Source: Candidatus Woesearchaeota archaeon
GTDB lineage: Archaea; Nanobdellota; Nanobdellia; Woesearchaeales; BS150m-G63
NCBI GenBank assembly: GCA_016784165.1
Contig: JADHVD010000001.1
Span: forward strand, 31,177-95,176
Length of the DNA stretch: 64,000 nucleotides
Direction of reading: 5' to 3'
Every line of letters begins with the position of its first letter. Position 1 is the first letter of the stretch. This document shows, in pieces, positions 9,648-18,804 of this stretch. The position numbers were made by a program, and so were the translations under genes. Below the pieces are notes generated by a model. That model searched no databases. It was not told where the DNA came from and saw nothing but the letters and a program-made list of their open reading frames with translations.

Positions 9648-10718
9648 TTATTTAGTTATTTCAAAACCTTGTACTTGTTTTAAGAGTTTTGCTGGTTTTC
9701 CTGTTTTGAAATGGTTTCTTACTGGTTCAAGAAGTTCGTTGATGTATCTCGCTGTGCTTGTTTTAAGGTCCATAGGGTGTACTTTTTTATTTTTGAATGC
9801 TGTTTCTAATCCATTATAATCTTTGAAAGATATGTTTCCCCCAAATTTTTCTGGTCTAGTTATTTTGAATTCTTTTATTTTTTCAAAGACGATGTATTTA
9901 CAATATTCAAGTACTGGATTTTCTTCAATAACTCCTTCAGGACAATATGCTTTGTTTAATTTCCTATTTACTTCTTCTGTGGTGTCTGTCATAAAAATGG
10001 CAGAATCTGGATTTGATTTAGACATTTTCATTGCTATGACTCTATCTGTTGTTACAGTCCCTTTCGGCGGTTGTCCGAGCCCCATTAACATATGGTGGTG
10101 TACTGCAATAGGTTTCCAAAAACCGAGCTTAGGGCCCAATTCTCTTGCCAATACATTGACTTTTCTTTGATCCATTCCTAATTGAGCTATGTCAACATTT
10201 AAGTAAAAGATGTCTGCGGCTTGCATACAGGGATAAAAAATTTGAGATGCTTGAAGGGATTCGCCTTCTTTTCTCCCCATAATTTGTCCACACCTAGTTA
10301 TCCTTTTAACTGTGGAGTTTCTAGCTACCTGCATTACTGTTTTCCAATAATTCACATCTCTCATGGCTTTATTAGCCCAAACGAAATCTACTTTAGTCAT
10401 ATCCATCCCAGTGGCTTTCCACACTTCTATGAAATATTCTCCACAAGTTTGGATTTTTTCTAGATCCCCATCAAATTTATTGTTTGCCCAAGCATGCCAA
10501 TCTGCTACCCACATCTTAAATTTACAGCCAGCTGTAATCATTTTGTTGATATTAATTGCTCTTAGGAGTCCTTGAGCTATGTGTATTTTTCCACTAGGTT
10601 CAAAACCATCATAGGCTATTGGATTTTTTTTAGTTTTAAGAAGTTCTTTTAATTCATCCTCTTTAATGATTTCTTCTCCTACTTCTTTTATGAGGTCGAA
10701 TCTCTTTGTTAATTCCAT
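9648..10718 (-). CDS. tyrS: Tyrosyl-tRNA synthetase
   Basis: AYDGFEPSGKIHIAQGL, MGLGQPPKGTVTTDRVIAMKMSKSNPDSAIFMTD. Confidence 0.92.
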   Translation of the reverse strand: MELTKRFDLIKEVGEEIIKEDELKELLKTKKNPIAYDGFEPSGKIHIAQGLLRAININKMITAGCKFKMWVADWHAWANNKFDGDLEKIQTCGEYFIEVWKATGMDMTKVDFVWANKAMRDVNYWKTVMQVARNSTVKRITRCGQIMGRKEGESLQASQIFYPCMQAADIFYLNVDIAQLGMDQRKVNVLARELGPKLGFWKPIAVHHHMLMGLGQPPKGTVTTDRVIAMKMSKSNPDSAIFMTDTTEEVNRKLNKAYCPEGVIEENPVLEYCKYIVFEKIKEFKITRPEKFGGNISFKDYNGLETAFKNKKVHPMDLKTSTARYINELLEPVRNHFKTGKPAKLLKQVQGFEITK

Positions 10719-10925
10719 CTTATTTGGATTTAAGCCTGAGACTATAAATATTTTTCTTTTTTAAGGTTCATATAAATACGCATATAGTTTGTTTTCAAAA
10801 GGTTTATACAAAAATGACAAGCTCTTTAAGCATAAATATTTCTCAAAACTATCTCTTTTCGAAAGGTTTATATATTATTTAACTTACTAATTGAGATATT
10901 ATTAAGGGGTTATAGGTGGACAAAA

Positions 10926-11189
10926 ATGGCTGAAGAAGAAAAGAAATTTTCAAAACAATTATTGGGAAAAACCGTTGTTAGTAAAACTGGTAAAAGATTT
11001 GGCGAAGTGGGAGATATAGTGTTTGAAACAAAATCTGGAGAATTAATTCACGTTGTTTTACAGAATCCTACAAGTTATACTCAAAAGATGGAATTAGAGA
11101 AAGATAAAGCAGGAAGCATTTTAATTCCTTTTAGCGCAGTTATTGCTGTGGGTGATTTTCTAGTTGTAGCAGAAGAAGACATTATATAG
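10926..11189 (+). CDS. PRC-barrel domain protein, CdpB1-like
   Basis: LLGKTVVSKTGKRFGEVGDIVFETKSGELIHVVL...IPFSAVIAVGDFLVV. Confidence 0.8.
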   Translation: MAEEEKKFSKQLLGKTVVSKTGKRFGEVGDIVFETKSGELIHVVLQNPTSYTQKMELEKDKAGSILIPFSAVIAVGDFLVVAEEDII

Positions 11190-11281
11190 TTCTTTTATTG
11201 TTTTATTAAAAGGTGACAAAATATATCTTTTACCCTATTATAGAAAAGCATATAAATTAAGCATCTATAGGTGGTAGTACA

Positions 11282-12232
11282 ATGAGCTCTTTATGGACTG
11301 AAAAATATAGGCCTGAAACATTTTCTGATATTAAAGGCCAGAAAGAAATTGTTAAGAGGGTTAAAGCGTTTGTTAAACTAAAGAATATGCCTCATCAAAT
11401 GTATGCAGGTCCTGCAGGGATAGGTAAATCTAGTTTGGCTTTGGTTTTGGCAAAGCAGTTGTTTGGGGAGAACTGGAAAGATAATTTCTTAGAGTTGAAT
11501 GCTAGTGATGAACGAGGCATAGATATTGTAAGAAATAAAGTAAAGAATTTTGCAAGGACAAAAGCACTTGGAAATGTTCCATTTAAAGTAATTTTTCTTG
11601 ATGAGTGTGATGCATTGACTAAAGAAGCACAACAAGCATTAAGGCGAACAATGGAAAATTACACTAATACGTGTAGATTTGTTTTAAGTTGTAATTATAG
11701 TTCAAAAATTATAGACCCCATTCAAAGTAGGTGCGCGGTTTTTAGATTTAAATTACTCGACAATAAAGAGTTATTAGAAATTGTTGATGATATTACAAAG
11801 AAAGAAGGATTAGAATTAGCTGAAGGTGTTAAAGATGCATTGATAGAGGTTTCTGGAGGGGATTGTAGAAGATTAGAAAATTTAATGCAAAGTGCTTCTG
11901 CGGTTTCTAATAAAATTGGTGTTGAAGATATATTTGCACTTGCATCTATAGCTAAGCCAAAAGAATTAATTGGTGTGCTTGAATTAGCATCATCTAACCA
12001 ATTTATTAAATCAAGAGATCAATTGTTAGATATTATGCTTAAATATGGTTTATCTGGGTTAGATATGGTTAAACAAATACAAAAAGAAGTATGGAATTTA
12101 AAAATAGATGATAAGAAAAAAGCAAAATTAGTTGATAAATGTGGCGAAATAGAGTTTAGAATGGTTGAAGGGAGCGACGAATTTTTACAATTAGAAGCTT
12201 TACTTGCTTATGTTACATATATTTCCAGTTAA
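11282..12232 (+). CDS. rfcS: Replication factor C small subunit
   Basis: WTEKYRPETFSDIKGQKE, AGPAGIGKSSLAL, LNASDERGIDIVRNKVK, LDECDALTKEAQQALRRTME. Confidence 0.95.
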   Translation: MSSLWTEKYRPETFSDIKGQKEIVKRVKAFVKLKNMPHQMYAGPAGIGKSSLALVLAKQLFGENWKDNFLELNASDERGIDIVRNKVKNFARTKALGNVPFKVIFLDECDALTKEAQQALRRTMENYTNTCRFVLSCNYSSKIIDPIQSRCAVFRFKLLDNKELLEIVDDITKKEGLELAEGVKDALIEVSGGDCRRLENLMQSASAVSNKIGVEDIFALASIAKPKELIGVLELASSNQFIKSRDQLLDIMLKYGLSGLDMVKQIQKEVWNLKIDDKKKAKLVDKCGEIEFRMVEGSDEFLQLEALLAYVTYISS

Positions 12233-12273
12233 TTGCAAATTAATTTAATTAATTAGTTGCTCTTTATATTAAG

Positions 12274-13728
12274 ATGTCTGAAAAAGAGAGTAGTGAAAAG
12301 ATTGAAATGTTGTTGGGAGAAATAAAAGAGATTCAACAACAAATGAATGAAATTAAATCAGTTAGTACATCGGACCATAAATTAAGAAGCGAATTAATTA
12401 AAAAAGAAGGAGTTATTTCTGAGTTAAATCAAGAATTAGAATCAAGAAGAAAGTTAAATAGTAAATTTGAACTTTTATTTGGTGTTTTTTCTAGACAACT
12501 AACTTATATAAAAAATTTAAGAAATGGACTTAAAAGTAGCAAATGCTTAGGAGATAAATTAGGGGAAAACATTAGGCAAAAAAGAAAATTAATTTTGGAT
12601 TTGAAATCAAATCTGGATAAAACTAATAAAGAATGTTCTTTAGTTAAAGGACTATTAAGGGAAGAAGTTATAAAAAATAAGGTATCTTTGGGTGATTTGA
12701 AAAAATTAGCAGATGCTAAATTTATAAAAGAAAAAGAATATGGTGAGTTGCGAGATCTTTTTAAGAAACAGATGGTAGTTATGGATAAGTTGAAAGAACA
12801 ACTCAGGGGAGAGAAAGGAAGGATAAATGTGTTGGTTAAGGATTCTTTATTAAAAGAAAAAGAGATTGGTGGTAAAAAAAGATTGATTTTTAAGCTTAAA
12901 AAAGAACTTTTTTTAGCAAATAAAGTTTTGCACGAGGGTTTTGAAGGTGATGAATTTTTAAAAGAAATTAGTGAAGAGATTAATGTTGAACCTAAATCCA
13001 TTCTTGATGGTGATGTAGATACTAAAAAAATGTTGTATTTGTTGAAATCATTGAAAAAAGAATTAGTAGAAAAAGAAGAAAAAATAATTAGGAGAAACAA
13101 AGAATTAAGGTTGGGGGAAAAAGATACCCTTGAATTGGAAAATGAAGCAGAATCATTTAAAAAAAGAGTGGATAGTGTAGAGGCAGCAAATAAAAATTTG
13201 TTGAGGGAAAATTTTGAATTAAGCAATAATGTTGAATTTTTGAAAAGAGCTGTGGATGCCCTAAAAGGAAAAAATGAGCGTCTTGATTTAGCTTATGGAA
13301 AGAATATTGAGAAATTGAAACAAGAATACGAAGAAAAAATCAAAGGGTTGATGAAGGAAAAAGTGGAAGAAGATGTAAGAATTAGGGTATCAAGTTTAAG
13401 AGAAGAACCCCTTGATAAAAAAGAGTCCAAAGAAGCAACCCAAACGGAAGAAAAAACTAAAGACAATTTGATGAAAAAAATAGAGAAAAACTCCAAACAT
13501 ATCGGAATAACTACTGCAAAAAAAGGTCCAATGAAAAGAATAATTTCCCGTAAAGAAAAATCTTTGTTTGGTGGTACCACCACAGTTTATGCGCCTAAAC
13601 ATGAAGAATTAGTTCCTTTAATTAAGATTGCTTTAGAACATGGAGAAAGTAAAGAGAAAGTAAAAGAATCTTTAATTAATTCAGGCCATGAAATTAGTTT
13701 GGTGGAGAAAGCTTTATCTAAATTTTAA
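12274..13728 (+). CDS. Coiled-coil protein of unknown function
   Basis: Long Lys/Glu/Leu-rich heptad-like sequence plus a short globular C-terminal segment. Confidence 0.7.
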   Translation: MSEKESSEKIEMLLGEIKEIQQQMNEIKSVSTSDHKLRSELIKKEGVISELNQELESRRKLNSKFELLFGVFSRQLTYIKNLRNGLKSSKCLGDKLGENIRQKRKLILDLKSNLDKTNKECSLVKGLLREEVIKNKVSLGDLKKLADAKFIKEKEYGELRDLFKKQMVVMDKLKEQLRGEKGRINVLVKDSLLKEKEIGGKKRLIFKLKKELFLANKVLHEGFEGDEFLKEISEEINVEPKSILDGDVDTKKMLYLLKSLKKELVEKEEKIIRRNKELRLGEKDTLELENEAESFKKRVDSVEAANKNLLRENFELSNNVEFLKRAVDALKGKNERLDLAYGKNIEKLKQEYEEKIKGLMKEKVEEDVRIRVSSLREEPLDKKESKEATQTEEKTKDNLMKKIEKNSKHIGITTAKKGPMKRIISRKEKSLFGGTTTVYAPKHEELVPLIKIALEHGESKEKVKESLINSGHEISLVEKALSKF

Positions 13729-13775
13729 TTGAAAAAAAAGTAAAAAAGAACTAAAAATAAAAAATAAAAAAATAA

Positions 13776-14720
13776 TCAACCTTCTGCATGTTTAACCAAT
13801 ACATTGGTTGATATTTCTTGTTCATAATCGTAATCCAAGGTTATTTCGATTACTTTTTCAAAGTCTCCAGACGATCCAGCTACATTTTGTGTACAAGTTA
13901 TTGCTCGTTTTCCATCATATAAAGTTATATAACCAGATGTAGCAGTTCCTTCTGTTAAACCAGTACATTCTAATCCGTCCATGCCAGTATCTATTGAGAC
14001 ATACACTTTATCTTTATTAGTAAGCGTATCTTCACAAGTGGTGTATTTTTCAAAAAGTTTTCCAGTACCTTTGTGCCAAACATCAAAAGTAAAAGCGATT
14101 TTATCATTTGCTCTTGCTGTTTCTTTAAAATTAGCTATTTGTACGGGTGCACCAGAATTAAAAACAGTTTTAGTTTCTTTAATTTCACAAACACCTTTAT
14201 TATCACTTAAGGGATTTTCCTTTATACAAATCTTTGTGTCTGCTTTAGTTGCATATTTATAACAAAGTTTTGCTAAGAAAGGAAAATTCATATTTCCACT
14301 TAAGTAGTCTCCATAACTAAAATCTCCTGTTGAGGGGAATGTTAGATGAATAATTCCACCTTCAGTTATTCCACCTTCAGCATTTTTTTGAGAACCGAGT
14401 AAATCTTCTGTTGTAGATTGAATTAGGTCTGTTGTTGTCGTACCAAAATCAGATGCATATATTCCACTTACTTTTACTGAAGCATCTCCTGAAACAACAT
14501 CTGTTTCACCTATATTTTCTATTTTAAGGACTGCAGTAAAAGGGAACACGCCGCCATCATAAACCTCTTTAGGTGGTGCACCTTCAATAAATTCAATTGT
14601 TAATCCAGTAGTACCCCCTATGAATGGGTCTGCTCTCCCAGGTCCTGTTTCTTGATTACAACCAGCAGTAAAAACTATTAAGGTTGCTAGAAAAAGCATT
14701 CCAAGATATTTTATTTCCAT
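13776..14720 (-). CDS. Predicted lipoprotein, paralogue A of surface cluster
   Basis: Signal peptide with lipobox FTAGC; shared pattern F..GAPPKEVYDGGVFPF..L.IENIGETDV; paired Cys. Confidence 0.7.
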   Translation of the reverse strand: MEIKYLGMLFLATLIVFTAGCNQETGPGRADPFIGGTTGLTIEFIEGAPPKEVYDGGVFPFTAVLKIENIGETDVVSGDASVKVSGIYASDFGTTTTDLIQSTTEDLLGSQKNAEGGITEGGIIHLTFPSTGDFSYGDYLSGNMNFPFLAKLCYKYATKADTKICIKENPLSDNKGVCEIKETKTVFNSGAPVQIANFKETARANDKIAFTFDVWHKGTGKLFEKYTTCEDTLTNKDKVYVSIDTGMDGLECTGLTEGTATSGYITLYDGKRAITCTQNVAGSSGDFEKVIEITLDYDYEQEISTNVLVKHAEG

Positions 14721-14820
14721 TATGATTCCTCCTTTATTATTAATTTTATTATTAGTGATTATGGGTGATACTAAATAGAGGGATTTATTTAAACTTTTCT
14801 ATTGTAATTATAGTAAATAT

Positions 14821-15705
14821 TCAAATTTCACTTCTTACTTCTAAAGAAGTTCTTGTAGAACTCTTGTAACCATAATCTAAAGTCATAGTTAAAGGGGATT
14901 TAAATGCTGCTTGATTAGCGTCTAAATCTGTTGTGCTACAATAGATTTTAGCACTCCCATCTATCAATTTTATCATTCCATTAGGTTCACAATTAAGAGA
15001 AATTCCAGAAATTTGTGGGGTATCATACCTAACATTCCCTAATTCTTCATATCTATATCCAAATGGGCAAGCGTCTCCATCTATAACTACTCCATTTCCT
15101 GCATTGTTTATTGTTAAAATTAATCTTAATTTTTCATATCCTGGTTCTACTTGAACAGAAGTTATTGCAACTGGAGCTCCTTGTCCACCACCACCACCAA
15201 CATCATTTGCTTGGCAAGCATCATGGGTATTGATTCTTGGATTGGGATCTACACAAATAGGTATTGTTGCAGTTGTTTGATAATCATAACAAGCGATAGC
15301 TTCTATTTGGGTATTATATCTATCCACTCCTTCTGGAAGTGTTATATCAACAAGTTCTTCTTGTACAATTGCTTTGCTCCCTTCATGATTATATTCATTT
15401 TTTCCATCAACATTAAATTGAAGAGGATTTTCTCCAAATATTGGAATAATACTCGTATCAAATCCAGTTAAATATATTTCTCCATATTCTACATCATATG
15501 CACCACGATTAGAGATTTCCACAATAACATCCATCACATCCCCACTATAAACAGTATTTGGTGGCATGTGTGGTAAAAATCTGAGGGTAAGTGCTTGCGT
15601 CCCTTTGTGGTATTCAATATCATATTTTTTGGTTTTTCCACTACTACAACCAAAACCAAAAGAAATTAAGAGTAATAATATAATCAATATTGCTTCTTTT
15701 TTCAT
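14821..15705 (-). CDS. Predicted lipoprotein, paralogue B
   Basis: Lipobox GFGC; LRFLPHMPPNTVYSGDVMDVIVEISNRGAYDVEYG; GGGQGAPVAIT. Confidence 0.7.
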   Translation of the reverse strand: MKKEAILIILLLLISFGFGCSSGKTKKYDIEYHKGTQALTLRFLPHMPPNTVYSGDVMDVIVEISNRGAYDVEYGEIYLTGFDTSIIPIFGENPLQFNVDGKNEYNHEGSKAIVQEELVDITLPEGVDRYNTQIEAIACYDYQTTATIPICVDPNPRINTHDACQANDVGGGGGQGAPVAITSVQVEPGYEKLRLILTINNAGNGVVIDGDACPFGYRYEELGNVRYDTPQISGISLNCEPNGMIKLIDGSAKIYCSTTDLDANQAAFKSPLTMTLDYGYKSSTRTSLEVRSEI

Positions 15706-15753
15706 TATGTTGTTTATTTATGCTTTAATTATTTAAAGTTTTCTAAAAAACCT

Positions 15754-16707
15754 TTAATCTAATTGTTTTTTAATGGTTATATCTTTAGATATTGTGGTGG
15801 TATATCCATAATCCATCTTGATATGTAAGGGGGTTAAGTATGTTCCTTCTTTTTGATTTAACCTTTCTGTGAAACTACAGATCATTTTTCTTTTTTTGTT
15901 TTTTAATTTTATAGGGTTTTCTGGTTTACAATCTAGTTTTATTGGTTCTCCGTACATAAATAGTTCTGCAGAGAAAGATAGGTGATTTAAGTCGCTTTCT
16001 TCAAGAGGATCAGAAGAACAAAAAGACTCTAAATTGTTTTTGTTTATAACATTCCCTCTTCCTTTGTTTTCTATGTGGATTGTAAATTGAGGTTCTATTG
16101 TATTTTCTTGAGTGTGGTGAAACATCCTTGTTTCTATCTTTGTTATTGTAACTGGCGCCCCTTGTCCAGAACCAAGATTTAATTCTTCAGGACTACAAAT
16201 TTTGTCTTTTTGTAAACCATATACATCAGAATCGATACAAATATCTTCTGAAAAGTCTGTTTGATATTCATAACAAGAAGTGATATATGTGTGTGTTTTA
16301 TGGATTGTGCTTTCTGGATCAGGTATTTTTTTTGCTTTTAATTGGTATGTTATAATGTCTTGATTGCCTTTTGGGAATTCTTTTGATTTTCCTTCTATAT
16401 CAAAATCCTGTTTACTTATTTCTTGTATTTCTAGATAATCTTCTTCTGTAGCAATTTTTATTAGACCATATTCAACATTATTAGCGCCTTTATTTTCTAA
16501 TAAGAGGTTTAAAGAAAATATATTTTCTTCATAGACTTCTTTTAAAGGAGATCTTTCCATAAATTTTATTGAAATCGCATTAAAACCTTTTTTGTAGTCT
16601 GTATCTGTAACTATTGTTTTTTGATTTCCACCACTAAATTGACATCCATTAATTATTAAAAAAATAAAGGTCAAGGCTAATATTGCGTTTATTTTTTTCA
16701 TTTTCAT
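15754..16707 (-). CDS. Predicted lipoprotein, paralogue C
   Basis: Lipobox INGC; IKFMERSPLKEVYEENIFSLNLLLENKGANNVEYG; GSGQGAPVTIT. Confidence 0.7.
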   Translation of the reverse strand: MKMKKINAILALTFIFLIINGCQFSGGNQKTIVTDTDYKKGFNAISIKFMERSPLKEVYEENIFSLNLLLENKGANNVEYGLIKIATEEDYLEIQEISKQDFDIEGKSKEFPKGNQDIITYQLKAKKIPDPESTIHKTHTYITSCYEYQTDFSEDICIDSDVYGLQKDKICSPEELNLGSGQGAPVTITKIETRMFHHTQENTIEPQFTIHIENKGRGNVINKNNLESFCSSDPLEESDLNHLSFSAELFMYGEPIKLDCKPENPIKLKNKKRKMICSFTERLNQKEGTYLTPLHIKMDYGYTTTISKDITIKKQLD

Positions 16708-18800
16708 TTTTTTATGCTTATTGTTTTTGATGTTTCTGATTCAAATAAATAATCTGTAGAGACCCTAAAATATTTTGTGGAGAGTGGAACATCCCCTAAA
16801 AGTGAATTAGAATCAGTTAATTTAGTTCTACAATTAAAACTTCTATATTCTTTGATTTCCCCAATCTGTTCAATTTCTTTTAATTTAAATGTATTATCTC
16901 CCATGTCTTCAAATGAATAATCACAATTTTCTGAGTTTAAGTATAATCCTTGTGGTAGACTTATTTCTATATTTGTAATTTCTTTTATTTCTCCTTCCCA
17001 AGTGTTTTCTACAGTAAAGCCTACTTTGGGATTCATTTCATCTGAAACACCTATTGGTTGGGATGTCGTATCAATTCCTAGTTTAATTGGGCCATTAGTG
17101 TAAATAGGAATGGGTATTTTTTCAGTTATACCATACTCTCTGAAATGATCTATATCTGCTCTTCTCATAATTTTCTTTCTTTCTTCATCCATAAAATAAG
17201 TTTTTAAATAAGCAGATGTTTTAAAATTGTAATTTGCAAAGAAATTTATTTTTTTAGATCCGGTTTTATTGAACCCTTTTTTAAAAGTGCAATCTATGTC
17301 TTGTTCATCATTACCAATTATTGTAAACTCACTTATAGACATCTCTCCTTCACCATTAGATGAATTACAGCTTAATCGGATGTTTATTGGATTTTTTGAT
17401 GCAGTTCTTACCTTTAATATACCCCACAATTCAACAGATTCATTTACGGTTATGAGGGGATCAGATAGTTCTATATCTTCAATGAATATACCTAATTGTT
17501 CTTCTTGTTCTTCTTGTCCAGAGTAATGATAGTCTTCTCCTGTCGCATGTTTCACTTGACTCGCAAACCCTTCTTTTATGAGGTCAGGAATACCCAGAAT
17601 TAAATTTATTATATCCATTATTGCATTTTTGAAAAGTTGCCAAACATTTCCAAGGGCACCAAAAAAGTCAGTATCTACTGTATTTTGTAATGCAGGTATG
17701 TTTTGAAGAGTTCCTGCTTCTACTGCAGCATAAACATTCATTATGGCAATAATTAACCAAACAAAAATAATTATTTTTTGTATACTGTGTAATAAAGGAG
17801 TCTTAACTTCTAAAAATACAAACCAAATTAAATAAATTGGCCATACAGCGAGAATTATATTAATCATATTTTCATCTAAGAAAGGAGAAATATACTTTGT
17901 TAAAATTAAGGGCATAAAAAAAGCAAGTGTTGCAAGAACCATTGATTTTATTAAAGCAGCCCAACTTTCTCTAGAAACAAAACTTTGACTAGTATCTCTA
18001 AATACAACTAACCAACCAATTATCCCTAAAGCAAAATAGATACCAAGTCTTAATTGAACTAAACTATAATTGGAAAGGCTATCTATAATATGAAAAAACA
18101 TAGCCATAAAGAAGAATAAGTTAGTTAATCCGCCTTCTTTTACGTGTTTAACCCCTGCTCCAACTCCTGTTGCAATACCCCTTCCTGCAAAAGCACCAAC
18201 CGCAGCTCCTGCCGCAACAACCGGCGCAGCTCTTTTTGCCGCATTTATAGTTTTATCTTTTGCTTTTCCTGCTAAATCTCTTGCTTTTTCAGCTGTACTT
18301 TTTTTTATTTCTTCTATTTCTTCATCGGTTTTTTCTTTTTTTTCTTCAGCATCTTGTGCTTCTTCTGCAGTTTTTTCTGCAGTTTCTGCAGCATCTTCCC
18401 TATTTTCAGCAGCATCTTCTTTTGTTTTAGATACCTCTTTTTCTGATTTGCTTTCATCTTCAGCAGTTTCTTTTGAAGTATCTGCAGTTTCTTTTGAAGT
18501 ATCTGCAGCATTTATTTTTTCAGATTCTATATTTTCTTCTTCTTTTCCAAATCGTTTGGCAACATTTTCACGCATAGAATTTAGGGTGGGTTTTGCTTTT
18601 TCTACCGCCTTATTTGTAAATGTTTTTACTTTTGATGTAGCTTTACTTTGGGAAGCAGCGTTTGCTATACTTTTTGCCTTTTGACCTATGTTTTTAGCAG
18701 TATTTTTTAAACCACTTCCTTTCCCTTTTAGGTTACTAAATGCACCTTTAAGATTTCCACCAAGACCAGCTAGTTTATCTCCAATACCCATTTTAATCAA
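16704..18800 (-). CDS. Multi-pass membrane protein with Ala/Lys/Glu-rich N-terminus and extracytoplasmic C-terminal domains
   Basis: About 200 aa low-complexity charged N-terminus, several hydrophobic segments, then a beta-rich region; overlaps downstream gene by 4 nt. Confidence 0.65.
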   Translation of the reverse strand: MIKMGIGDKLAGLGGNLKGAFSNLKGKGSGLKNTAKNIGQKAKSIANAASQSKATSKVKTFTNKAVEKAKPTLNSMRENVAKRFGKEEENIESEKINAADTSKETADTSKETAEDESKSEKEVSKTKEDAAENREDAAETAEKTAEEAQDAEEKKEKTDEEIEEIKKSTAEKARDLAGKAKDKTINAAKRAAPVVAAGAAVGAFAGRGIATGVGAGVKHVKEGGLTNLFFFMAMFFHIIDSLSNYSLVQLRLGIYFALGIIGWLVVFRDTSQSFVSRESWAALIKSMVLATLAFFMPLILTKYISPFLDENMINIILAVWPIYLIWFVFLEVKTPLLHSIQKIIIFVWLIIAIMNVYAAVEAGTLQNIPALQNTVDTDFFGALGNVWQLFKNAIMDIINLILGIPDLIKEGFASQVKHATGEDYHYSGQEEQEEQLGIFIEDIELSDPLITVNESVELWGILKVRTASKNPINIRLSCNSSNGEGEMSISEFTIIGNDEQDIDCTFKKGFNKTGSKKINFFANYNFKTSAYLKTYFMDEERKKIMRRADIDHFREYGITEKIPIPIYTNGPIKLGIDTTSQPIGVSDEMNPKVGFTVENTWEGEIKEITNIEISLPQGLYLNSENCDYSFEDMGDNTFKLKEIEQIGEIKEYRSFNCRTKLTDSNSLLGDVPLSTKYFRVSTDYLFESETSKTISIKK

Positions 18801-18804
18801 AGAA

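Noticed and set aside
10590-10605. tRNA T-loop-like GGTTCAAAACC
   Set aside because: Inside tyrS coding sequence, with no cloverleaf around it
12504-13226. 240-aa minus-strand ORF
   Set aside because: Antisense to the coiled-coil CDS 12274-13728; low-complexity Ser/Phe/Leu composition, no family motif
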